Assembly (NCBI RefSeq): GCF_046630445.1
Contig: NC_092340.1
Span: forward strand, 362,370,001 to 362,434,000
Direction: 5' to 3'
Source of the DNA: Rutidosis leptorrhynchoides
Lineage: Eukaryota > Streptophyta > Magnoliopsida > Asterales > Asteraceae
DNA: 64,000 nucleotides
Position numbers and translations under genes: made by a program
In this document: piece by piece, positions 11,279 to 23,109 of the stretch
How the letters are laid out: each line of letters starts with the position of its first letter
Position numbering within the stretch: the first letter of the stretch is position 1
Notes under the pieces: generated by a model
Databases searched by the model: none
Seen by the model: only the letters and a program-made list of their open reading frames with translations
What the model was told of the DNA's origin: nothing

Positions 11279-11376
11279 CCAAATTAATCAATCAATCAAT
11301 CAATTAATCGATCCATACACATATACGTACACTCTTTCTGTATCTATACACACGTTACTCTCTGTAACGACAATTA

Positions 11377-14300
11377 ATGGCGACGTTTTATTCATCGACA
11401 CATTGTCCATCATCATCATCCTCATCGGTTTATTATTCCAATAATTCATTTTTTGTTAATGGAAGTAATAAAAATAGGGTTCATCAGCGTATTATATCGT
11501 TATCCTCGAAACGATGTCGTTCTAGAAATTTGTCCTTAAAACTCTCCAAAGCTGTTAATGTGCAAGATGGTTAGTTATACTCAGCTTATTTAATTTGTTT
11601 ATTTTACCTAATTATTGCAATTAACTTCTAGTTTCATTTTTATGAATGTTTTCTTAAAATTAATCATTTTTTATATCTAGGTTGACTTTTATTGTAAATT
11701 CAAGATTAATGATACTGAACTTGAAACATATTAAGGCTTTATCAAGAATTTAGATGCTGTTACTTACAATAGACATTGAATATGAATTTGTTCAGGACAT
11801 GGACCATCAACAACAACATTAAAACTATTTATAATATTAGGGTTCAAGAGATGGTACAAGCATTTGATAGCTGTCAGACATCTAGGAAGAATATTCGCTG
11901 TTTCGACCCATTTGCGAACCCTTAACAGGGTTCTTTCGGAGTGCGATTTTGACTATATCGCCCAATTGTTGACCATAGGGTTTGGGATTTGTGGATATTT
12001 GAAGGAGGCTATTGGTCTTCTTTTAAAACGTAGAGCCGAAATCCACAACCTGAAATTAGGCATAATTAAAACACTTCTCATTTATTTGCACATGATCATT
12101 ATCACCTTTACTTTATATGTTTGTTTGATTGGTTGTAATATGAAAGTGGAGTGTATTTTGGGATCTTATGTGTTGCATACTGATCGTTTATAGGCGTTGC
12201 TACAACGTTGAAAGGATCTGCTGCTGAAAGCGATGTTCCTGTTAAGATACTGAAAGATGGAATTTTGTCGGTCCCGCCTGTCACACCTCCAGAAGAACTT
12301 AAAGATATTGCTAGTTTTGATTTTAATAAAGACAAGTCTACTGTTAGTATTACAGTAGTTGGAGCCTCGGGTGATCTTGCTAAGAAGAAGATATTTCCTG
12401 CTCTTTTTGCACTTTATTATGAAGGTTGTCTCCCCGAGGTTTGTGTTTTTTTTTAGTACCGTAAATTATTCGGTTGAGTAAATTAAGCATCACGGCCTAC
12501 TAATGGTTTTATGTTTCGAAATTGTTGACAGCATTTTACTATATTTGGGTATGCGCGTAGTAAGATGAGTGATGCTGAACTTAGAACCATGGTTAGCAAG
12601 ACACTGACATGCAGAATCGATCAACGGTAAATAAAGTTCTAAAAAAACTCGGGCTATTTTGATTCTCGTATTGTTTTTTAAAAAACTATCGGCATTAGTA
12701 GTTGTTGATTTTGTGAATCGAATGAATGAAACATAGGGAGAACTGTGGAGAAAAAATGGACCAGTTTCTCGAAAGATGTTTTTACCACCCGGGTCAATAT
12801 GACTCTCAACAAAACTTCTTGGAGCTCGACAAAAAGCTCAAGGAACACGAGGTAACATATAGTAATGCAGTCTGAAACTAGGCCGGTTTATAAACAAGTT
12901 GATGCATTTTAAAAACCAATCCACTCGAATTGTAGACTAACCAAGTAACCATCTTTAAACATTATGACAAATAGCATCAACTGTTTAGTCTTTGCCAAGT
13001 CGGGTGTTTTTGTTGTTTTTTTGCAATTTCACTACAGTTATGTAATGAAAATAGTCTAGTCATGCATTATAAATTGTAATGTTTTATAAAGTGACAACAA
13101 CTAAATCTTGATGTAGGATGGAATGGTGGCAAACCGTCTTTTCTATCTATCGATTCCACCAAATATATTCATAGATGCTGTTAAGTGTGCCAGCTCATCA
13201 GCGTCTTCTGCAAACGGATGGACGAGGGTAATTGTCGAAAAACCATTTGGTCGGGATTCCGAATCATCTGCTGCATTAACAAGATCGCTTAAGCAATACT
13301 TGGATGAAGATCAAATTTTTAGGTAGGTTTTGTTACCCTTATTAATATCTTTAATTTTTTATGTGAATATGGACAATAATTTTACTTAAAAATTGTTAAT
13401 TTTTTTTTTTTGCAGAATAGATCATTATCTTGGTAAAGAGTTAGTGGAGAATCTTTCGGTGCTTCGGTTTTCTAACTTAATTTTTGAGCCCTTGTGGTCA
13501 AGACAGTATATAAGAAATGTACAATTCATATTCGCTGAAGATTTTGGTACCGAAGGCCGAGGAGGGTAATCATCCTCTCCATTTTATAAAAAATTATATC
13601 ATCAATTTGTTACTATTATATAAGTAATGTACAATTCATATTTACATTATTTTTTTTTATTTGGTTTTAGATACTTTGACAATTATGGAATCATTAGAGA
13701 CATTATGCAAAACCATCTGCTTCAGATATTGGCTCTTTTTGCCATGGAAACTCCTGTCAGCTTGGATGCAGAAGATATTAGAAACGAAAAGGTTCTAATT
13801 TGTTTAATAAATTAAAAATAAATTTTTTACTTGTTTTAGAGTTGCAAACGTGCTGTCTCTAATTTGCAGAGTGAGCGATTTTGCATAAGTTATGAAGTTT
13901 ACTTTGTAAATACAAAAAGAAACATCATACTTGATCTCAAATTTTCTTTTTTCTTTTTTTTTTCTTCCAAAATTGGTTGTATTTTTGTTATGAATAATAG
14001 TAACAATGATGATAAATTTGCAACAAAAAGCTAAGAAGCACATTACAGTCTTATCCAAGGTTGAAAAAGACGCGAGACGGGGTCAAGACTGTCGGGACCT
14101 TAAAACGTCGAGACGGGTCGAGATGGATGTTGACTGACTGTTGACCGATTTTAAAGCCAAAAAAACCTTCGTTGATAAGTTTGTACCTATAATCGCTATT
14201 ATAATTAATATAATAGAAAAAAACAACAATAAACTATGTCAATTTTGATCGATTTGACCGACTTTTCACCGATTTTAACCGAGTTTTTCGACTTTTGACC

Positions 14301-15426
14301 GACGTTGACCCGACCTTTTCTTGCATTTGACCCGACTTTTTCCGTTGACCGACTTATTAGAAGACGGGACGGGGTCGAGACAGACTAGTCACCAAAACGC
14401 CGCAATGGGTGTCGCAACGGACGTCGTTTACAACACTGGTCTTATCTTTAAATAGATCAAATCAATAAATACTTAATCTTTTTGTTGGTTTACAGGTGAA
14501 AGTACTTCGTTCTATGAGGCCTTTACAACTAGATGACGTTGTAGTAGGGCAATATAAAAGTCACACAAGAGGGGGTGTTACGTACCCGGCTTACACCGAT
14601 GACAAGACTGTACCAACTAACAGTCTAACACCAACTTTTGCTGCCGCTGCTTTATTTATTGATAATGCCAGATGGGATGGAGTCCCCTTTTTAATGAAGG
14701 CTGGTAAAGCTTTGCATGATCGCAGGTTCGTAAATAAACATATTTAATGATATGGCGCAGTTATTTTAAACTATATATATAAATTTATGATTACGTAATG
14801 CCCTTTTCCCTCATTCAGGGCTGAGATAAGAGTGCAATTCAGACACGTACCAGGAAATTTATATAACAAGAAAATTGGGACGGATCTTGACCTAGCCACA
14901 AATGAGCTTGTTATTCGTGTCCAGCCAGATGAGGCCATATATCTCAAGATTAATAACAAAGTTCCTGGTTTGGGCATGCGGTTGGACCGAAGCAACCTTA
15001 ATCTTCTTTATGCAGCAAGGTAACATCCTTTTATTTTTTTAAATCCAAAATTGCATGTTACAAGGAAACAATGAAAGGTATTATTGTGGGCTTGTGGGTC
15101 GCAGAGTGAAGGTTAAATAAAAAAATATATTTGAATCTAATGATTCATTTAATATTCAATAAAATACTTAAAACAGGTATTCAAAGGAGATTCCTGATGC
15201 ATATGAAAGGCTTCTTCTTGATGCTATCGAAGGAGAAAGAAGACTCTTTATACGGAGTGACGAATTAGATGCAGCTTGGTCATTATTTAGTCCTGTACTG
15301 AAGGAGCTTGAAGATAAGAAGATTGTACCTGAGTACTACCCGTATGGCAGTCGGGGTCCCGTTGGATCACATTATCTTGCAGCTAGGTACAAGGTTCGGT
15401 GGGGTGATGTTGGTTCAGAGCAGTAA
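11377..15426 (+). CDS. G6PD: Plastidic glucose-6-phosphate 1-dehydrogenase (10 exons, 601 aa)
   Basis: Oxidises glucose-6-phosphate to 6-phosphogluconolactone with NADP+, the first step of the oxidative pentose phosphate pathway. Exons: 11377-11569, 12194-12438, 12532-12626, 12737-12851, 13117-13322, 13416-13565, 13671-13791, 14496-14725, 14819-15019, 15177-15426. All introns are GT-AG and phases join without a stop. Residues 1 to about 60 are Ser/Arg/Lys-rich, typical of a plastid transit peptide. NADP-binding GASGDLA is at 121-127, substrate/catalytic RIDHYLGK at 285-292, and the catalytic His of QNHLLQ at 350. Cys173 and Cys181 (C-x7-C) match the redox-regulatory pair of plastid isoforms, where thioredoxin reduction lowers activity. 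Overall it reads as the P2 class (from memory of the family). Intron 7 holds a hAT MITE. No damage is seen, so it should be functional. Confidence 0.95.
14056..14438. mobile_element. hAT-type MITE in intron 7 of the G6PDH gene
   Basis: A perfect 8-bp target duplication, GTCTTATC, flanks the insert at 14048-14055 and 14439-14446. The ends are imperfect inverted repeats: CAAGGTTGAAAAAGACG at the left, and CAGTGTTGTAAACGACG read inward from the right. Eight-base duplications and CA-G-GTTG ends are diagnostic of hAT. The 383-bp interior is rich in TTGACC/GACCC repeats and has no transposase. It leaves both splice sites intact, about 50 bp from the acceptor at 14495. Confidence 0.9.
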
Positions 15427-15893
15427 TTCAAAGAACATATATTTTTTTTTTTTTTAGTTTCTGTACCAAAAATTTGAGAAAAACCTATATAGGACAACTG
15501 TTCAATTTCGTTTTGTTATTATAGGTTCTTAAGGGTGTAAGGAACTAAGTAGCAATAATGCAACAAATGAGTTAAGTTCTCTAATTTTGCTGTTGGTTTA
15601 GTCTAAATTGTTCTTATAACCAATTCAAAATTGCTGGTTACTAATTATATTTGTTCCTGTCGTGTATTATTAGTCATCTTATATTGTTATTATTATTATC
15701 ATATATAATCATTGGTGATTAGTTTATGGTACAAGATACTGTTTGAGTTGATTTACAATGAGAAGTGGATGACATATATTTATATTTGCCCAAAATCTTA
15801 CCAAAAGAAATTTGCTCCATTTATTTTACTTAGAGTTTACTCTCCATTGGTATCTTATATGTTATTTATGCTTCTTTTAATGCTATAAACATA
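15427..15893 (+). other. 3' UTR and downstream flank of the G6PDH gene
   Basis: AT-rich sequence after the stop codon with no further coding signal. I could not pick one polyadenylation site with confidence. Confidence 0.4.
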
Positions 15894-16264
15894 CTTTTTT
15901 TTGAACGGCTATATCGGCATCAAAATTGAAAACGGATCAGTCAACCTGGTCTACGAATCTATTCTAACTATCAACGAATTCTTCGGCATCATCAAGAGAA
16001 GATTTAACCACATTCACGATCATATACCACCCCACACACGTTAGAAGTAAACCCAATTCGCGACGATGTTGGCAACACGATCGAAGGTTGAAAACCCAAT
16101 TCACGATCATATGCCCCATTGTTACCCAATTTCTATTTGCACTGCACAGATCACCGAAGGAATTCTCATAATCGACACCGCTCTTGCAACGAGACAAGAA
16201 GATTTGAAATATAAATAAGTTCACTAGCTGCCCTTCCTCTTGGAGGTCCTTGACCAAGACCAAA
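15894..16264. other. Unclassified sequence of normal base composition
   Basis: Starts with a T8 run. Contains a local duplication of AACCCAATTC-CGA/ACGATCATAT (about 16020-16035 and 16080-16120). The 99-codon minus-strand frame here has no family features. It borders the low-complexity tract and may be an old transposon fragment. Confidence 0.3.
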
Positions 16265-16962
16265 TGCCATTTTTAATATTAATAGTATTATTATTAATAT
16301 TAGTATTGTTAGTATTTATATTCGTATTATAAGTATTTTTATTAGTAGTACTATTAGTAATTTTATTAGTATTGTTATTTGTTAGTATTATTAGTATTTT
16401 TAGCATTATTAGTATTATTATTAATATTAATACTACTTTTATTATTATTATAGTATTATCAGTATTATTAGTATTGTTTGTATTTTAATTAGTATTATAA
16501 TTATTATTAGTAATTAGTATTTTTATTCGTACTTTTATTAGTATTAATCATATTATTGTTAGTACTAATAGTATAGTATTTTTACTAGTATTAGTATTTT
16601 TTTATCAGTATTATTCATATTATTATTAGTGTTAACAATATTTTTATTAGTATTATTAATACTTCTTTTAGTATTATAGTATTATATCAGTATTGTTAGT
16701 ATTTTAATTAGTAGTACTATTACTATTAGTATTTTTATTAGTACTTTTATTAGTATTATTCGTATTATTATTAGTTTAATTAATAATTAATATTAGTATT
16801 AATAGTATTTTTATAGTACTAGTAGTTTTTTATTAGTATTATTAATATTAGTATTGGTATTATTAGTATTTTTAATAATTATTAATATTAGTATTATTAG
16901 TATTATTACTGCTAATGATATTGATAGTAATTTAAGTTAGTATTGTTATTATTAATATCATA
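16265..16962. repeat. TATTAGTATTATTAG low-complexity tract, first segment
   Basis: Degenerate repeats of TATTAGTAT/TTATTAGTA with almost no other sequence. The same composition resumes after Hel-A (21640-23109) and after Hel-B (42835-43025), so these three are one original tract split by insertions. Confidence 0.85.
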
Positions 16963-18312
16963 CTAGCTTAAAACCCGCAAGATTTGTGGGTTTCGATAAT
17001 AAAAATTAGTAATATAATATATTATTTATGAGCACGTCAATGTAATCGACAAAAATTATGTATAAGAAACAAATCAAGGAAAACATGAAGTTAAAGAAAA
17101 TTGTAGTAACAATTAACTATTATAAAAAGACTGAATATATCTAAAGTTCAAACGTTAATTAAAAAAGAAAATTGACGACGTAATACATTTAATGTATTCA
17201 ACCAATCGGAATGCATTTTTGATAATTTAAGTGGATCTTAATTATATACATATGTATCTGACACCAAAAAAACAATCAGAAAATAATCAAACATTAAAAT
17301 AAAGTTATGTTTTTAAACATAGACTATGAAAATTTTAATTAAACAAATTAAAATGTTACCACTATTATATTCGTTTTCTGAAATCCTGTAAACATGTTAA
17401 GTCAATTTGAATAGTTAATATAACATTCCTAAAATATTAAATTTTTTAGAAGCATATCGATATTTTTTCTAGATTCAAATTGATAGAATGAAGTGATGAT
17501 TGAATATCAACCTGGTTTACCATACCAATGAATAGCTGCCCCACAAGTACACAATGCTCGTTTATTGATCTGATTGATGTACCACTATGAAAGCTGCAAA
17601 TGTCACGATCAAACCGTTTAGCCTATCTCCCTTTTTCTTACTGACACGCATTGGTCGCAAACTAAGATAGATAAGATTTTAAGTAATCATAGGTTCATTG
17701 TGAATGTATATTATAAAGAAATATCTAATGGAGGAATAGAAGGATGTTATCTCATCTTGAGCTGTTATATTATACATCGTGGAACCTGGATCCTTCATTG
17801 ATAATAGGAAGACCAATAACATTTGCAAATGTTGTACATAATGTTAAGTGTAGCAAGATCCGATGATCTTGTTTAACACGTATAATAAAACTATTTAGTA
17901 ATTACCTTTTACAGGATTTCATGATTTTGTTCCATGATAACTAACAATAGTTTCATTCGTACCATATACTATATATTTAAAATAATTCAAACTCACATAG
18001 AACTATATTAACTCTAAATCAAAGTAACAATTAGTATTTTTATTTTTTCAACACAAAATCAAATATAGAGTAAAGAACTTGCAATCACATCGGGCACATG
18101 AGATGGTTATACATTTCACACAATCCTATAATTCAAATTTTTTTTTTGTCTATAGAGGTGCACTAAAACCCATTTGACCCAACTGAGCCATTTGACCTAT
18201 CACCCAATGTAGATTGGTAATCAAATGTTGTAATTGCTGTCATGAACAGAAAATAAGTTTGAAGCAGAACACGTCTTATAAACTATTTCAACACAACTAT
18301 GCGGAAAGATAT

Positions 18313-19796
18313 TGATGCAGATATGAACGTAAATGTTGTTGGATTTGTTGGTGGCCCAAGTCAAGCAAAATGGGCCTATTATATTTTCCAATGTTGGGCC
18401 AGACTTTTGGAGGATAGATCCTGGTTAACGTATTCTTGGAAGGGAGTTTGATTCAAACTCAAATTGTGTCATTATCTTTAATTTTTATGTTTATCCATAT
18501 ATTTAATTTGTTTAGCATGAAGTTTATCCAAAAGTTAGGTGGTTATCTTGATTTAGCCGTATACTTGGTTGGGGCTATAAAAGGCCTTGGGTTTTAATTG
18601 TAAAATTCAGTTTTGGATTATTTATATTTGAGTGAATAAAAAAGCCGAGGCTTTTATTTTTCCTTTTATTCTTTTCATTCCATATTTTGGATCTATTTCT
18701 GTTTGGCCACGATTCTTTTGCATTATTTGGTATCCAGAGCTCAGGTTTTGGCCAAACAATGTTTTGTGGAGGTTATCGAGGAGACTATTGCAGAATCGCC
18801 GATCGAGGCAGCGATGGGGATAATCGTAGACACGCCGAAAGAGGCAACGAAGACCCTCGAGACGCAGAAATTGAACGATTATATAAGCGAATCGCCGAGT
18901 TGGAACTGAACCAACAACGATTCCCTGCGCACTACGATTCGGAACGAATCGATTCAGAAATCATCTATGATACGGATGGTGAAGATGGAGAATCCATCTA
19001 TGATTCGGATCCTATTTATGATACGGATGGTGAAGAATGTTTTTCTTTTTTTGAAATTAAAGAAATTGAAAAGGAGGAAATTGTTGCTTGTGGTGCGGCT
19101 GTCCAAGGTGCTATATTGACCGGTGAAAACAACCAAAAGGAACAAGTTTTTTCAACCTATTCTGATAATAAGCATGGTGTTTTGGTTCAAGTATTCGAAT
19201 GTCAGAAGCATAAAAGTCCTATTCACAATGATAAGGGAAGGTTATCAAAGAAAGACACTAAAAAGAGGGTGAAACAACTCGAGGAATTTGAAGACGAGAT
19301 GAAGGAGCTGGAGAGTATTTTTTCAACCGATGCGTGTTCTCACTTCTTAGACTCGAGGACGAGTCTTTTCGAAGAAGGGGTGGATGATGCAGATATGAAC
19401 ATAAATGCTGTTGGATTTGTTGGTGGCCCAAGTCAAACAAAATGGGCCTATTATATTTCCAATGTTGGGCCAGACTTTTGGAGGATAGATCCTGGTTAAC
19501 GTATTCTTGGAAGGGAGTTTAATTCAAACTCAAATTGTGTCATTATATTTTATTTTTATGTTTATCCATATATTTAATTTGTTTAGCGTGAAGTTTATCC
19601 AAAAGTTAGGTGGTTATCTTGATTTACCCGTATACTTGGTTGGGGGTATAAAAGGCCTTGGGTTTTAATTGTAAAACTCAGTTTTGGATTATTTATATTT
19701 GAGTGAATAAAAAAGCCGAGGCTTTTATTTATCCTTTTATTCGTTTCATTCCATATTTTGGATCTATTTCTGTTTGGACACGATTCTTTTGCATTA
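18313..19796 (+). mobile_element. TRIM-type miniature LTR retrotransposon
   Basis: LTRs are 18313-18725 and 19385-19796 (413 and 412 bp), about 14 differences apart. A 5-bp target duplication GATAT lies at 18308-18312 and 19797-19801. A primer site TGGTATCCAGAGC (18728-18740) follows the left LTR, one inserted C away from the usual iMet site. A purine tract GAAGAAGGGGTGGA (19371-19384) precedes the right LTR. The internal region is only 659 bp. The LTRs start TG but end TA rather than CA. Host sequence is Hel-A. Confidence 0.88.
18759..19499 (+). CDS. gag-like chimeric ORF of the TRIM (246 aa, runs into the 3' LTR)
   Basis: The ATG is 19 nt after the primer site. Residues 20-55 are basic and carry RDAEIERLYKRIAELE, a charged helix like those at the N-terminus of plant gypsy gag proteins. 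An Asp/Glu-rich duplicated segment follows (IYDTDGEDGE, then IYDTDGEE). After that comes a Lys-rich helix KKRVKQLEEFEDEMKELE and a C-terminal SRTSLFEEG, reminiscent of the tail of gypsy pol. It therefore looks like the two ends of a larger polyprotein joined after loss of the middle. The stop lies in the 3' LTR. No enzyme domain. An open frame in an element with LTRs about 3% diverged is notable, but function is unproven. Confidence 0.45.
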   Translation: MFCGGYRGDYCRIADRGSDGDNRRHAERGNEDPRDAEIERLYKRIAELELNQQRFPAHYDSERIDSEIIYDTDGEDGESIYDSDPIYDTDGEECFSFFEIKEIEKEEIVACGAAVQGAILTGENNQKEQVFSTYSDNKHGVLVQVFECQKHKSPIHNDKGRLSKKDTKKRVKQLEEFEDEMKELESIFSTDACSHFLDSRTSLFEEGVDDADMNINAVGFVGGPSQTKWAYYISNVGPDFWRIDPG

Positions 19797-20017
19797 GATA
19801 TATGTGTACAAAATTGATAACAGAAGAGTACCTCTAAAAAGTTAGGTTCACTTGACTATCCCTCTACATATTGTTGGAGTATGAATCTAAAAATTACTTA
19901 ACTACGGTACATCGACATCCCAAATTGCCTACTTAAATAGTCTTAATAGCTAAATTACCAATCACAATAAACATTGACAATAAAGCAATCACAAATGTAA
20001 GAAAGCAATGTAAAAGT

Positions 20018-20203
20018 ATATGACCCGTTTGGACCCAGTTGACCAGTGACCCGTTTGGACCCATTACCAAATCGACCCAACCTGACCCATTTGGACCAGT
20101 TTGATCCATGACCCATTTCAATCCAAAACCACTTTGACCCGTTACCTAAACCGACTCAACCTGACCCGTTAATAAAATCGACTCAACCTGACCCGTTTGC
20201 CAG
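20018..20203. repeat. Degenerate TGACCCGTTTGGACC repeats
   Basis: About ten variants of TGACCCGTTT or TGACCCATTTGGACC are packed here. A weaker copy lies near 18165-18200 and another near 20380-20420. All are inside Hel-A. Confidence 0.7.
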
Positions 20204-21638
20204 GTATACTTTTTTGTTGTAGTAGGGGCTTTAAGACATTTACACTTGATGAAACTTTCTTGGTTACATTGGCCAAAACAGAATACGATTTCATTGATTC
20301 TTGATCACATAGTTTGTATGGGAAGCTACTTAATTTTGATAATTATTTTTTCAAAATGCAGGTTTAGACCTGAACCGTTATGACCCAATTATGTTGTGAC
20401 CCAAAACTGTTTCAACCAGGTTGCCAAACTAACCCACCAGGCGCCAACCCTTGAGCTTTAATGTGGCCTAGAGGATTAACAACTTTACCCACTCCATTGT
20501 GGTTCTTTGGAGGCTACTTAAATAAGAAAATATATTATCCAAGTCAAAAGGAGCAATAAGCTTGTTACTTATTGGCAATACCTTAATATACGTTTAACTT
20601 CATGTAGATGGTTGTAGCGATTCTGCACAGCCTCCATATATTCATGCTTCTAACGTTCTCGTGGACGAATCTGCACACACAACACCATATACTTTAATAC
20701 ACCCCTGATGCACCACAATAAACCATCCGCAAACTAACTAACTTACTAACAAACTGGAGCATGACCAATATAAAGCAAACCCCAAAAAAGAAATAACATA
20801 CACCCATAACTAAGACCAACATGTTCGTTTCTTTATAGAGGGCTTCGTTTTTAGTTAAATGTATAGGATATCTGGATTTGATGCTCAACAACATTAGTGG
20901 TTGCAACTTGAACAAAAAAAAAGAACACATTATTATAAACACAACAGATTACAAAGTTAGAAAAACACAACACATTACATAGTCATAGTAGGTTAGTTCA
21001 AATGAAATATCAAATATGAAATATATAAGTCTTAAAAAAATAAGTTGAGAATTTCATTAACGTTGGTTATGCATAATTAAGGTACTGCATAAATAAAATG
21101 AGTTGCAAACCTTATTATAAAATGGAGATAGCTCGTTGACGCTAATCAAGAAACCGGCAGTTGCAGTGTTAATCGATTGTTAAAAAGGAAAAAAAAATAC
21201 CCCAATTGATTCCTTCTTTATTACTTGCTTCCGCTGGTAAGATGAATTGGAATGGGAATCTAGGTTCACATAATGCTTAGGTATTATTGAATCGACAGTT
21301 GCAGTGTTGATCAATTTTTGAACTTGTTATAGGGTTCGAATGAATCAGGCGATCAATTTAGGGTTCGGTTAGGGAAAAATTTAGGGTGGAATGAAAAACG
21401 TGAATGAAAGGGATGAGGGTGACCCTTAAAATGTGTTTTTCCTCCCGTATACTAATCTAATGTAAGGGTATTTAGGGTGTTTTAATTGTTGAATTGGACT
21501 TATTGATCAATAATTTGAATGAATGGATAGATGATGAGGGTAGGGTTTGTCTTTTAGTTGATCTAATGGTTAGAATCCAATGAATTTTTTTAACATATTT
21601 CAATTAAGCTTTTCTTATAATGTATAGTGTAGATGTAG

Positions 21639-21639
<1 letters not shown>

Positions 21640-21686
<47 letters not shown>

Positions 21687-23109
21687 TTCAGTATTATATT
21701 TTTAGTTTTTTATTAGTGTTATTTGCACTATTAGTATTACCATTAGTAGTATTATCGGCAATTATTAGTATTGCTAGTATTTGTTTAGTATTATTAGTAT
21801 TTTTATAAATACGATTAGAATTACTAGAACATTTATTAGTAGTATTTACATTATTATTAGCATTTTAATTAGTATTATTCCAAGTATTATTATAAGTATT
21901 ATTAGTTTTTAATAGTATTATTATTTGAATTATTAGTATTATTGGTATTATTATCGGTATTAATAGTAAGTATTTTTTTATTATTATTATTCTATTATTA
22001 CTATTAGTATATTATTAGTAATTTTATTAGTATTAGTAATTTGAGTAGTACTATTAATCAATACTATTATTAGTATTCCTATTAGTGTTATTAGCTTTAT
22101 TATTAGGATTATTAGTAGTTTCATTAGTATTATCAGTATTATCAGTATTCTTATTAGTATTATTATTATTATTATTATTTATATTTATTACTATTATTGG
22201 TAATATTATTAGGATTATTGGTATTATTATTAGTATTTTGTATTATTATTTATATTTATAATATTAGTATTATTGGTATTATTATTAGGATTATTGGGAT
22301 TATTATTAGTATATTCGTATTATTATTATTTTAATTTGTATTATTATTACAGTAGTATTAATATTATTGGTGTTATTATTAGTATTTGTATTTGTTTTTT
22401 TTAACAGCGATTGGGATCATCCGAGGAGGACTAAATCATCAGTTGCGATCATCTCCCGTTTTGACTATGCCGATGCAGCGATAATAACCCCTTCCCCATC
22501 ACTGCCCGGGAGGAAACCTTAAAAACGATCTAAGGGCACGGCCAAATAAAACCCCCTCCCTTTTACCCCCCAAACGATATGGGAAAGGCGCCGTGTGTGG
22601 ATACTTCATGGCAGAGATGAAATTGTGTTTTTAATATGTAGCCAACGGGGATCGAACTCTTGACCTCCGATAAAGGAGGCAGGCCACCAACCGCTGGACC
22701 ACATCATAATTTCTAGTAGTTTTATTTGTATTATTTGTAATTATATTAGTATTATTAGTATTACTATTATTACTAGCATGTCCTAAACTCTTAACCAAGC
22801 CATAGGGCTATGTTTAGAAACACTCTTAATAGTATTATTTGTATTTTGATTTGTATTATGAATATTTTTATTAGTATTATTAGTATAAAAATTTTATTAT
22901 TGGTATTACAATTATTATTTTATTATTAGTATTATTGTTAGTATTATTAGTATTCTTGGTATTATTATGTGATTAGTATTCTTAATAATAGTATTATTAG
23001 TATTTTTTTTAATAGTATTATTTTTAAGTAGCATTAGTATTTTTATTAGTATTATTAGTATTTAGTATTGTAATTACTATTATTAGTATTAGAATTATTT
23101 TTATTATTA
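21640..23109. repeat. TTATTAGTA low-complexity tract, second segment
   Basis: Begins with a clean (TTA)n run to about 21686, then degenerate TTATTAGTATT repeats. It is interrupted only by the SINE at 22395-22706 and a short unique piece near 22775-22830. Confidence 0.85.
22395..22706 (-). mobile_element. tRNA-derived SINE (Au-like)
   Basis: Read on the minus strand it starts GATGTGGTCCAGCGGTTGG, a tRNA-like A box (22687-22701), and has a B box GAGTTCGATCC at 22649-22659, so it can carry an internal pol III promoter. The unrelated body is GC-rich and ends GCTGTT followed by A8 (22395-22402). The size of about 310 bp fits plant SINEs, though Au elements are usually shorter. Flanking low-complexity DNA hides any target duplication. 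Confidence 0.75.

Larger units (their letters stand above)
16963..21633 (-). mobile_element. Hel-A: non-autonomous Helitron containing a TRIM
   Basis: The minus-strand 3' end is CTAG followed by host T. It is preceded by a 7-bp hairpin (CCCACAA...TTGCGGG, plus positions 16974-16990) about 8 bp from the end. The 5' end on the minus strand is host A then TCTACACTATACATTATAAG, the classic Helitron start (an alternative TC lies six bases further out, at 21639). Both flanks are the same TTATTAG low-complexity DNA, as expected for insertion between A and T without target duplication. No Rep/helicase frame remains. A stretch near 17520-17640 is faintly like an RPA fragment on the minus strand. The TRIM at 18313-19796 is a later insertion. 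Confidence 0.65.

Noticed and set aside
17520-17640. Possible RPA1-like fragment (minus strand, YLWGS) in Hel-A
   Set aside because: Only a few residues match and the frame has stops; kept only as a hint in the Hel-A entry.
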